A stretch of 54,943 nucleotides of DNA from positions 1 through 54,943 of the forward strand of contig CAJBPB010000093.1 in assembly GCA_903957365.1 (NCBI GenBank). The letters run 5' to 3'. A program made the translations under genes and the position numbers. Source of the stretch: an uncultured Bacteroidota bacterium. GTDB taxonomy: Bacteria > Bacteroidota > Bacteroidia > Bacteroidales > F082. The notes below the pieces were generated by a model, which worked only from the letters and a program-made list of their open reading frames with translations, did no database searches and was not told the origin of the DNA. This document shows positions 34,183-42,241 of the stretch, in pieces; positions within the stretch are counted from its first letter, which is position 1, and every line of letters begins with the position of its first letter.

Positions 34183-36318
34183 TTAATCCTCTTCTTTGAG
34201 TTTCTCTTCGTAATCTTTCAGCAGTTTCACCTGAACATCGGTTGGAACCTGCATGTATTCAGCATACTTCATTTTAAATGAACCTCGTCCTGAAGTGATT
34301 GAACTTAATGAAGTTGAATATTTATCCATTTCTGCCAGAGGAACTTTCGCGTTAATTATCTGATATTTACCATCAGAATCCATTCCCATGATTACTGCAC
34401 GACGTCCTTGAAGATCGGTCATTACACCACCCATCATATCTTCGGGCATGCGAACTGACAAATCGTAAATTGGCTCCATGATCTTTGGTCCTGCATTTTT
34501 AAACGCGGTAATGAATGCCTGCCGACCAGCCAGTTTAAACGACAATTCGTTTGAGTCAACCGGGTGCATTTTACCATCATACACATAAACCATAATATCA
34601 CGTGCGTAGGAACCTGTAAGAGGTCCTTCTTCAAGACGTTCCATTACTCCTTTAAGAATGGCAGGCAGGAAGCGTGCGTCAATAGCGCCACCAACAACAC
34701 AATTACTAAATATCAAAACACCACCCCATGGAAGTTTATGTTCCTCTTTTCCACGAATCGGGAAATCAGTAGGGTCTTTGTAACCTTCAAAATAGGGTTG
34801 AACCATAAGATGAACTTCACCGAATTGACCTGAACCACCCGACTGTTTCTTGTGACGATAGTCAGCTTTCGCAGGTTTTGTGATGGTTTCACGATATGGA
34901 ATTTTTGGTGAGAAAAACTCGATATCCAATTTATGAAGATGATCGAAATACCATTTTATTGTATTCAAATGATATTCACCCTGGCATTGTAAAATCAACT
35001 GACGCAATTCACGAGACATTCCGGCAATGATAGTTGGATCGTTGCGGTGCATTTCCTGCAGAATACTGCCTAATTTTTCATCATCGGATGAATTTGCAGC
35101 CTTCACTGCTGTGCTGAAAATGGGTTCTGGATATTCGATACCTTCAAATGGAGCATCGGCTGCCTTGGCATCAAATAAGGAATCATTGGTGCGAACCTCT
35201 TTAAGTTTGATGGTTGTGGCAATGTCACCGGCAACTACTTTGTCAACTTTCTCACGATTCTTTCCGTTCACAATAAACAATTGCGAAATTCTTTCTTTGT
35301 TACCTGTTCTTGGGTTAATTAAATCTTGTCCTTCTGAAAGGGTACCACTATATACTTTAAAATGAGAAACTTCTCCCAAATGTTGTTCGTTGCTTATTTT
35401 AAAAATAAACATCGATGCAGGATCGGTTGATTTATAATTAAATTCTTTTCCAGCAGTGGTCTTACGTCCACGTGATTGAATCGGGCATGGGCATGAATTA
35501 ACAATAAAATCCATCAATCGTGTAATACCGATTCCATGTTTAGCGGAACCGCAAAAAACCGGAAACATTGCCCTTTGTGTCATACTGAGGCGAATTCCCA
35601 ATCGTGTGTCATCAATTGTCAAATCGTCATTTTCGAAATATTTTTCCATCAGAGACTCATCTCCTTCAGCAGCATTCTCAACAAGATTTTTGTGAAGTTT
35701 TTTGGCTTTATCTAATTCACTGGCTGGAATATCCAGAATTTCAGGTAATCCACCACCTTGTTTATACTTCAGCATCTTCATATCAATCAGGTTGATGACG
35801 GTATCGAATCCTTCGCCAGAGTTTACCGGGTACTGGATGATAGTGACCTTATCACCGAAATAATCTTTTAATTGCCTGACTGAATCGTCATAATTTGCAT
35901 TATGGTGATCAAGATGATTAATAAAAAACACGACCGGTGTTCCGCATTTGTCGGCCTGTCGCCATGCATTTTCAGTTGTGGCTTCGACACCTGCCTGGCC
36001 GTTTACTGTAAATATGGCTGTGTCAGCTACACTTGTGCATGAAACGATGTCACCGGTAAAATCGCTAAAACCTGGGGTATCTAAAATGTTTATTTTTTTA
36101 TCGTTGTAAATTGTATGCATCAACGATGCAGTGACCGAAATGTGTCGGTCAATTTCAATCTGACGATAGTCGGAAACGGTATTTTTATCATCAACCGATC
36201 CTTTACGCGTTATCATTTTTCCTTCGAACAACATACCTTCCGATAAGGTTGTCTTACCTGATTTTGCTGCTCCGATGAGGGCAACATTTCTAATCTCCTC
36301 TGTTTGGAATATCTTCAT
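34183..36318 (-). CDS. Elongation factor G paralogue (EF-G2 type) with altered GTPase motifs
   Basis: A 711-residue protein with all five EF-G domains. The P-loop GAAKSGKT (16-23) is intact. Switch I reads DRHIS (57-61) where canonical EF-G has ERGIT. The switch II motif is DTPGFSDF (80-87), so the catalytic His of DTPGHVDF is Phe84. The base-recognition motif NKxD is NHLD (134-137). The domain IV loop and the C-terminal region (HPVDSNELSFKLAGRQA, LQGRRAVIMGMDSDG) are well kept. Bacteroides EF-G2, a paralogue reported to translocate ribosomes without GTP hydrolysis and to matter during starvation and gut colonisation, is the closest known model. It is a single-gene unit; the housekeeping fusA is not in the window. 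Confidence 0.9.
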   Translation of the reverse strand: MKIFQTEEIRNVALIGAAKSGKTTLSEGMLFEGKMITRKGSVDDKNTVSDYRQIEIDRHISVTASLMHTIYNDKKINILDTPGFSDFTGDIVSCTSVADTAIFTVNGQAGVEATTENAWRQADKCGTPVVFFINHLDHHNANYDDSVRQLKDYFGDKVTIIQYPVNSGEGFDTVINLIDMKMLKYKQGGGLPEILDIPASELDKAKKLHKNLVENAAEGDESLMEKYFENDDLTIDDTRLGIRLSMTQRAMFPVFCGSAKHGIGITRLMDFIVNSCPCPIQSRGRKTTAGKEFNYKSTDPASMFIFKISNEQHLGEVSHFKVYSGTLSEGQDLINPRTGNKERISQLFIVNGKNREKVDKVVAGDIATTIKLKEVRTNDSLFDAKAADAPFEGIEYPEPIFSTAVKAANSSDDEKLGSILQEMHRNDPTIIAGMSRELRQLILQCQGEYHLNTIKWYFDHLHKLDIEFFSPKIPYRETITKPAKADYRHKKQSGGSGQFGEVHLMVQPYFEGYKDPTDFPIRGKEEHKLPWGGVLIFSNCVVGGAIDARFLPAILKGVMERLEEGPLTGSYARDIMVYVYDGKMHPVDSNELSFKLAGRQAFITAFKNAGPKIMEPIYDLSVRMPEDMMGGVMTDLQGRRAVIMGMDSDGKYQIINAKVPLAEMDKYSTSLSSITSGRGSFKMKYAEYMQVPTDVQVKLLKDYEEKLKEED

Positions 36319-36360
36319 AAAAAATTGCTTTAATTACACGAATAACAGAATTATACTATG

Positions 36361-36390
36361 CAAAAATAGAAATTTAGACGTAATAACAAG
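36361..36390 (-). promoter_or_regulatory. Promoter of the EF-G-like gene
   Basis: On the minus strand TATTTTTG (36368-36361) fits TAnnTTTG and is preceded after 18 bp by CTTG (36390-36387), close to the -33 consensus TTTG. The -7 box ends 42 bp before the start codon. Confidence 0.55.
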
Positions 36391-36498
36391 AAGCCGCGTC
36401 TTATTTATAATGAAGTTGAATAAGATTGATCAGGGAACTAACAATCAGTCTGTTGTAAGCGGTGAATTGACAATATCGATGCGGAGGTTTAATGATAC

Positions 36499-37473
36499 TT
36501 ACAGATCACGAATAATCTTGTGAATTTCTTCCCATTGTTTGTTATCAATTTTCGCTCCAACCACGCTGATAACATTTGCTGCAAGCAATGAACCGGTTTT
36601 GCCTGATTTTTCGATCGTCCAGTTATTTACAAGTCCATGTAAAAAACCAGCCGCAAACATATCACCCGCTCCTGTTGTGTCAGTAGGTGTGGTTGGGAAA
36701 GCATCTATCTGAAACACCTCACCTTTGTGAGAGATTAATGAACCTTTAGCGCCGATTTTTACAATAGCGTATTCACATTCTTCGGCAAGTTTGAGCAATG
36801 CCTCATTGGGTTCGAGGCCGGTTAATGCTTTTGCTTCTTCTTCATTAGCGAAGACTATATCGACATAATCGTAAATTACTTTCTCAAGAAGTTCTTTATT
36901 TATTTCTACAACATTGTAACTGGCCAGGTCAAGCGCGATTTTTAAACCTGCTTCTTTAGCAAGTTCAAGTGCTTTTAAAAAAAGCGGGGAGTTAAAAACC
37001 AGATAACCCTCAATATATAGAATGTCATAGCCTTTGAACAACTCCGGATTTAAATGTTCAATACCGAGTTCAACAGCAGCGCCAAGGTAAGTTGCAAAGG
37101 TACGCTCACCATCGGGTGTAACCAGCGCTTTGGCTATACCACTTGGTGTATTGCTCCGAAAAAGCAACGGGATAACGCCACTTTCAATAAGGTCATCGTT
37201 GAAAAAATTCCCTACACTGTCATCACCAACATGGCCAATAAATGTTGCATGCGTACCAAGCTTTGCTAATCCACGGATGGTATTTGCTGCTGATCCACCC
37301 GATGCCATTGAAGAAATAAAATGTGCTGTGGCATCTCCAACTTTGAATGAGGTATCCGAATCAACCAGTTGCATGCTTCCTTTCGGGAGTGATAATTCGC
37401 TTAAAATATGATCATTATCAATTAAAATTAACTGATCGACCAATGCGTTTCCTATACCAAGAATCTTTGTCAT
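36499..37473 (-). CDS. PfkB-family kinase, adenosine/ribokinase-like
   Basis: A 324-residue sugar or nucleoside kinase. The N-terminal substrate-lid region reads MTKILGIGNALVDQLILID, and the first PfkB signature is GGSAANTIRGLAKLG. The second signature DTTGAGDMFAAGFLHG carries the catalytic Asp and the anion hole. The start GNALVD and the sequence around GDDSVGNFF are those of the adenosine-kinase-like branch common in Bacteroidota. The substrate could be adenosine or a related nucleoside, less likely fructose. It stands alone with its own -7 box, between the EF-G2 gene and the T9SS locus. Confidence 0.85.
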   Translation of the reverse strand: MTKILGIGNALVDQLILIDNDHILSELSLPKGSMQLVDSDTSFKVGDATAHFISSMASGGSAANTIRGLAKLGTHATFIGHVGDDSVGNFFNDDLIESGVIPLLFRSNTPSGIAKALVTPDGERTFATYLGAAVELGIEHLNPELFKGYDILYIEGYLVFNSPLFLKALELAKEAGLKIALDLASYNVVEINKELLEKVIYDYVDIVFANEEEAKALTGLEPNEALLKLAEECEYAIVKIGAKGSLISHKGEVFQIDAFPTTPTDTTGAGDMFAAGFLHGLVNNWTIEKSGKTGSLLAANVISVVGAKIDNKQWEEIHKIIRDL

Positions 37474-37490
37474 ACGATTATTTTAGGGCG

Positions 37491-37498
37491 CAAAAGTA
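37491..37498 (-). promoter_or_regulatory. Putative -7 element of the PfkB-type gene
   Basis: TACTTTTG on the minus strand matches TAnnTTTG and is followed by C, 17 bp before the start codon. The short leader is like others in this phylum. It lies in the 56-bp gap after the stop of the large T9SS gene. Confidence 0.55.
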
Positions 37499-37529
37499 AG
37501 GATTATTATCCGGAAAAAGGGTATTCAAC

Positions 37530-40500
37530 TTACCTGATCACTAATTTAGAAGTATAAACAGCTGATTTGGTTTGCAGTGAAATGATAAACACACCGTGTA
37601 ATCTTGATGGTAGCCGGAAGTTTATTTCAGAATCAACTACAGAATTCGAATTGTAACTTTGTTCATACACGATAATTCCATTTGCAGTCGAAATTATTAG
37701 TTTCTGTGGATCGGCTGTCTCAGGAAAACTGAGTTTGAAATTCCCATCATTTGGATTAGGCAGAATGGTTAATCCGTTTCCGTTAGTTTTTTCATTTATA
37801 TCAATAAAGCAATCATTACGGATTGTAAGAGTCATTTTACCGGAAGCTGTGCATCCATCCAAAACCCCGACAACGGAAATATCGCGGATTGAACCTGCAG
37901 CGTAATCCAACCCGCTGATGATGACAGTTTGCGTTGTTTGTCCGTTTGACCAATAGTATTCACTAAATCCTTCGCCAGCATTGAGTAGGAGAAAATCATT
38001 CGGGCAAATGGTACTGTCAGGGCCGATATCAATTTGTGTTGATCCACCAAAAACACTTGTTTCCATGCTGTAAATGGATGAACAGTTATTTTCATCGGTG
38101 TATGTGTAGGAAATCAAATGAACGCCATCTTCTGCAACAGCAGGGTTAAACTTACCGGCAACCATTCCCGGACCTGTAAATAATCCACCTTCAGGTGTTC
38201 CAACCAGTTGTGAAGGTAAGTCGTTAAGACAGTAAACAGGTAATAAACCAGTAAATGATACTTCAGTCTGAGGAAATACATTTACCTGCACAACAGCAGT
38301 GTCACTGCATCCAAATTCGGTCGATCCGACAACTGAATAAAGTATTGATTCATTTATTGTTACATCAATAGTATCCTTTGTTTGTAAATCGGACCAAAGA
38401 TAATTTAAAGCGCCACTTGCCTGGAGTGTCAGGCTTGAACCTGCACAAACTGTTGTGTCTGCAAAACTGACAGAAACCACAGGTTTAGGATGCACAGTTA
38501 TTGTGACACTATCTGTTGAAATACAACTGATTGCATCGTTTCCGGTGATCTCCGCAACGTATGTGGTAGTTAATAAGGGAGCAACATCAAGAGAATAAGT
38601 TTCTGAAACAACTTCGTTACCGATATACCATACGCAGCTTTGTCCACCAGTTGCTTCAATACTAATTGTTTCACCGGAACAAATCACCGAATCATTAGTG
38701 ATCGTCATCACAGGTAAAGGCACTACCCTGATATAGATACTATCATTATCATAACAATTATTTACACTAATTATTTTTACTGGAAACCAGCCACTTGTTA
38801 AAGGAGAGATTGTTTTATAATAATTCGTGTTAGTTACATTTTTTATTGTATCTGTTTCGTTCCAGATAAGGTATTCAATCGGAATTGAATTAAGAAAATT
38901 AACTTTTAGAGTTAATTCATCGTTTATGCAAATGGTATCATTTCCATCACTTACAGAGAGTTGAAAACCTGGGTTATCATATACAATAACCACAGCCGTA
39001 GCTTTTTTTGTACAACCAAAACCGTTCTCAGCCATAGCCCAAATCTGATAAGTGCCGGGTTGATCAGGTTCAAAAACCAAAGTTGGTTCAGTGCTGCCAT
39101 CCAACCATTCAAAACTAATTGCATTCTGGGTACTGACTGTTAATGTAACGGATTCGCCAAGACATAAGGTGCTAAATGAAGGAGTTATTTGTATAGAAGG
39201 CAACTCCCATGCTAAAATACTGGCAGAATCGCTTGCCATACAGCCATCAGGGGCTTCAATATCAAGTCGTATCAAAGTTGTGTCTGTAACAATAATGGAT
39301 AACTGAGAACTGGATTCACCGAGCAGAACATTATCAGCAAACCAGCTATAGGTATAATTCTGGTCTACAGGCCCGTTAAAATGAGCAGTATCATTCAGAC
39401 AAATATTTTGATCCGGACCTAAATCAAAGACAGGTAAGGCAAGTGTATTTATCTGGATTGTATCTGTTGTGCTACAGCCATTTATATTTGTCAGTTCAAC
39501 CCAGTAGTCAGTTGTGTCTGATGGGCAGACTGTTATCGATTGTGTTGTACTGTCATTGCTCCATAAGTAGGTGAAACCTTCTTCAAGCGGTGCTGTAAGC
39601 AAAATACAATCGTTAAGACAAATGGTTGAGTCGGGACCTAAATTGAATATTGGCAATGGAAGCGTATTAATCTGGATGGTATCAGAAGCGATACAACCCC
39701 CGATAGTTGTGAGTTCAACCCAGTAAATGGTCGTGTCAGCCGGACAAACGGTGATGGTCTGAGTGGTACTGTCATTACTCCAGATATAGGTGCTTCCTTC
39801 AGCAAAAGGAGCCGAAAGTTCAATACAATCATTTTGACAAATGATCGAATCGGCCCCCAGATTGAATGTACAGGTTTCACAAAAACCAGCATCGTAAGTC
39901 ACATTCTCAATATCACATAATCTGTCGCGCAAAGCAGTTCTTTCTGGCCCCGGGCTTACCATATAAACGTAATCCATGGCAATCCAGCAATCGTATTGTG
40001 TTTGGGTTTGTTCGGCAATGGTGACCATACTATCTGCAAGTACTACCACGTCAGGGATAAATCTTCCATCCCATTCAAGGTTTATCAATGAGGAAGTTTG
40101 TCCGATACCATTAAATGTGTTCGTCCCTCCCGAAAATTGAATATTGGTAATATTGGCATCCGCATCAATCAATAAACTCAAAGGATAGAATCTCATATCT
40201 GAGGGAATAGAACCGCTCAAAGTGATCAGCAAAATATTCCCGGCAAGGCCATAGGTAATATTGGTTGCTTCCTTCACACGCAGGTAACTGATAATTTCTT
40301 CTTCTGTGGCAACCCAAACATTATCTAATCCATCGCGGCCATAAGTCGAGGCGATATAATTGAAGTCTGTATGAAAATCGGCCAGTGGGTATTGACTTAC
40401 AATGGAATGGGTAAATAACGGGGCCCAGTAATTTGCGCCATTTATGCTGTTGGCAAACATATCATCGGCCAGTTGCGTTACATTCGTTGCTTCGGCGATC

Positions 40501-41243
40501 AGTCGATTCAAATTGGCAGGAACTAACCAATTATCATAATTGTTCACATCACCACCATTGTTTCCAATAACTGATTGTGAAATTTGATTTAAAGCACCAA
40601 TATAACCTAAATCAAAAGCAGGTTGAGAATAGGCGCCATTGCCATTCGGATTCACAAATAATCTTGTTTGAACCCCACCTGGTGTAGTCTCGAATAATTT
40701 TCTACGGATGTAGCTTTCGTTTCTCTTGATGGAATAATTTATAAAATCCAGATCAGAAAACGCATCACTGTTTATGCCGTGACTATAAATTCCACAATCG
40801 TTTTGATACATTATATCAAGCTGTGGCCATGATACCACGCCATAACCATTGCCTGGCGTATGCATATCAGGACCACTAATACCATTAAATGAAAACAGGT
40901 TTGAACTAAGTTTAAAAGAGATATCATTACCGCATCCGTCAGTATAAAACAAACCCGGATAAGCGGTTGAACCAACCGGAATTCCAGTAAAAAAAGGAAA
41001 CCCTTCGGTATAAATATCAGCAATTCCATCATCATTATGGAAGCTGACAGCGAAAGTCTTATTGTATCTGAGGGGCGTTTTTATGACGGAATAGGTAGTT
41101 GGTATCTGATCAAATGTGACCATAATCCATGTCACACCGGGATCAGCCGGAGGTGTTTGGGCAAGGACTTGCTGGCTTAGTCCACTAAATCCCAGCAGTA
41201 TTAATGTAAAAACGAAAACCAGCTTAGATATTGATTTTTCCAT
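37530..41243 (-). CDS. Large T9SS cargo: deacetylase-like domain, Ig-like repeats, type A sorting domain
   Basis: A 1237-residue predicted surface protein. A signal peptide (about 1-29, QVLAQ) is followed by a domain of about 420 residues that resembles a polysaccharide-deacetylase (NodB/CE4) fold. RYNKTFAVSFHNDDG matches the T-F-D-D-G metal motif, with a later GIYSHGINSD and PLFTHSIV as possible His-bearing motifs. A conserved cap ends in MDYVYMVSPGPERTALRDRL and a Cys pair (ETCTF). Ig-like/PKD-like repeats follow, including two near-copies of 73 residues. The C-terminus (ILPNPNDGNFKLSFP onward) is a T9SS type A domain. The start codon overlaps the stop of the PorP/SprF gene (TAATG). Deacetylase activity is inferred, not shown. 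Confidence 0.85.
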   Translation of the reverse strand: MEKSISKLVFVFTLILLGFSGLSQQVLAQTPPADPGVTWIMVTFDQIPTTYSVIKTPLRYNKTFAVSFHNDDGIADIYTEGFPFFTGIPVGSTAYPGLFYTDGCGNDISFKLSSNLFSFNGISGPDMHTPGNGYGVVSWPQLDIMYQNDCGIYSHGINSDAFSDLDFINYSIKRNESYIRRKLFETTPGGVQTRLFVNPNGNGAYSQPAFDLGYIGALNQISQSVIGNNGGDVNNYDNWLVPANLNRLIAEATNVTQLADDMFANSINGANYWAPLFTHSIVSQYPLADFHTDFNYIASTYGRDGLDNVWVATEEEIISYLRVKEATNITYGLAGNILLITLSGSIPSDMRFYPLSLLIDADANITNIQFSGGTNTFNGIGQTSSLINLEWDGRFIPDVVVLADSMVTIAEQTQTQYDCWIAMDYVYMVSPGPERTALRDRLCDIENVTYDAGFCETCTFNLGADSIICQNDCIELSAPFAEGSTYIWSNDSTTQTITVCPADTTIYWVELTTIGGCIASDTIQINTLPLPIFNLGPDSTICLNDCILLTAPLEEGFTYLWSNDSTTQSITVCPSDTTDYWVELTNINGCSTTDTIQINTLALPVFDLGPDQNICLNDTAHFNGPVDQNYTYSWFADNVLLGESSSQLSIIVTDTTLIRLDIEAPDGCMASDSASILAWELPSIQITPSFSTLCLGESVTLTVSTQNAISFEWLDGSTEPTLVFEPDQPGTYQIWAMAENGFGCTKKATAVVIVYDNPGFQLSVSDGNDTICINDELTLKVNFLNSIPIEYLIWNETDTIKNVTNTNYYKTISPLTSGWFPVKIISVNNCYDNDSIYIRVVPLPVMTITNDSVICSGETISIEATGGQSCVWYIGNEVVSETYSLDVAPLLTTTYVAEITGNDAISCISTDSVTITVHPKPVVSVSFADTTVCAGSSLTLQASGALNYLWSDLQTKDTIDVTINESILYSVVGSTEFGCSDTAVVQVNVFPQTEVSFTGLLPVYCLNDLPSQLVGTPEGGLFTGPGMVAGKFNPAVAEDGVHLISYTYTDENNCSSIYSMETSVFGGSTQIDIGPDSTICPNDFLLLNAGEGFSEYYWSNGQTTQTVIISGLDYAAGSIRDISVVGVLDGCTASGKMTLTIRNDCFIDINEKTNGNGLTILPNPNDGNFKLSFPETADPQKLIISTANGIIVYEQSYNSNSVVDSEINFRLPSRLHGVFIISLQTKSAVYTSKLVIR
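39422..39859 (-). repeat. Two tandem 219-bp repeats coding for 73-residue Ig-like modules
   Basis: The region splits into 39641-39859 and 39422-39640. Each half encodes FNLGxDSxIC-NDC...WSNDSTTQ-ITVCP-DTT-YWVELT...DTIQINTL-LP. By hand I count 54 identical residues out of 73. A third, more diverged module begins at about 39421 with DLGPDQNICLND at the same 219-bp phase. Four Cys per module suggest disulfides or calcium-linked folding. Confidence 0.88.
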
Positions 41244-42241
41244 TAGTTAGTCCTCTTGTATTCAAATTCGGTTGGTTGTGGACGGTTACCGCCCGACTTT
41301 CCTATTCCGATTGATTTTGTTCCTTTGGTCACTTTTCGAACCCTTTCATCTTTTGTTCCGAACCGGAATCCAATACTTATTTCATGCGCGCCTCCAGATT
41401 TGCTATTGATTCCTCCCAGTCCGATTTCATATGTATAAGCCATTGAAAGTCCCTGATATAACTCACCACCAATCCCAACTGCCAGCATTGAACTATTTCG
41501 GTAAAGCAATGTGAGCCAGTATTTTTCAATATAATAAACAGTTGCCGAAACGTCGACAACCGATGGCATATTGTTCGTACGGCTCCACATGACGAAAGGT
41601 TGTAAATGCCAGTCGGGTGACAATAGAAACCTGTTTGAAATATGAAACAACATTTCCTGTTCAAAAGCAAAATTTCCACTGGCTTCATTCAAATAAGCAT
41701 CTTTTGTTCGAAATAGGGTAGGCATTCCAAATCCGACAACAAAACTATCCCAATTGTAAACAAGGCTGAAACCAGCATTAAGGTCAGTAGCACTTAGTTT
41801 GCTTTTGTCTTTGGTAACCGGATCATCAGGGTCAGCATTTATGCCATCTAAATTAATTGAACTTTGGAATAAACTTCCCCAGACAGAGAAATTAAGATAT
41901 TGAACATCTGCAAGTTGAACGCTGTATGTATAATTTAATTTTGCTTTGAAACGGTTGAAAATATCAGTTTTATCATTGAGTAGTTCACCACCTAAATACA
42001 TTTTGGGGTGAATCTGGGTAAAGCCGTTAGCCCTGATCGTGACCGGACTTCCATTAACTGAGGCCCAGTCTTTTCGGTAATTGAAATATGCCTCCCCACT
42101 GGCAAAGATACCAGCGAAGCCCGGATCAAGTGAATATGGGTTAAAAACGTAATGAGAACTTAACGGGAATTGCTGGGCGCACAGCCATTGGCTTCCCTGA
42201 AGAAGAATAAGAACCAAACCTATAATTCTGTATTTCCTCAT
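41243..42241 (-). CDS. PorP/SprF-family T9SS outer-membrane protein
   Basis: A 332-residue outer-membrane barrel of the PorP/SprF family, whose members work with T9SS cargos that have type B sorting domains (SprF with SprB in Flavobacterium). It has a signal peptide ending in WLCAQ, then NPYSLDPGFAGIFASGEAYF and NYRKDWASVNGSP, which correspond to the family blocks NPAxAG and YRxQW. The family's end strand is present as GAHEISIGFRFG. Beyond it is a basic tail of about 38 residues (GTKDERVRKVTKGTKSIGIG and onward) that is longer than usual. Both of its junctions are TAATG overlaps, so it is made in step with the flanking cargo genes. Confidence 0.9.
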   Translation of the reverse strand: MRKYRIIGLVLILLQGSQWLCAQQFPLSSHYVFNPYSLDPGFAGIFASGEAYFNYRKDWASVNGSPVTIRANGFTQIHPKMYLGGELLNDKTDIFNRFKAKLNYTYSVQLADVQYLNFSVWGSLFQSSINLDGINADPDDPVTKDKSKLSATDLNAGFSLVYNWDSFVVGFGMPTLFRTKDAYLNEASGNFAFEQEMLFHISNRFLLSPDWHLQPFVMWSRTNNMPSVVDVSATVYYIEKYWLTLLYRNSSMLAVGIGGELYQGLSMAYTYEIGLGGINSKSGGAHEISIGFRFGTKDERVRKVTKGTKSIGIGKSGGNRPQPTEFEYKRTN

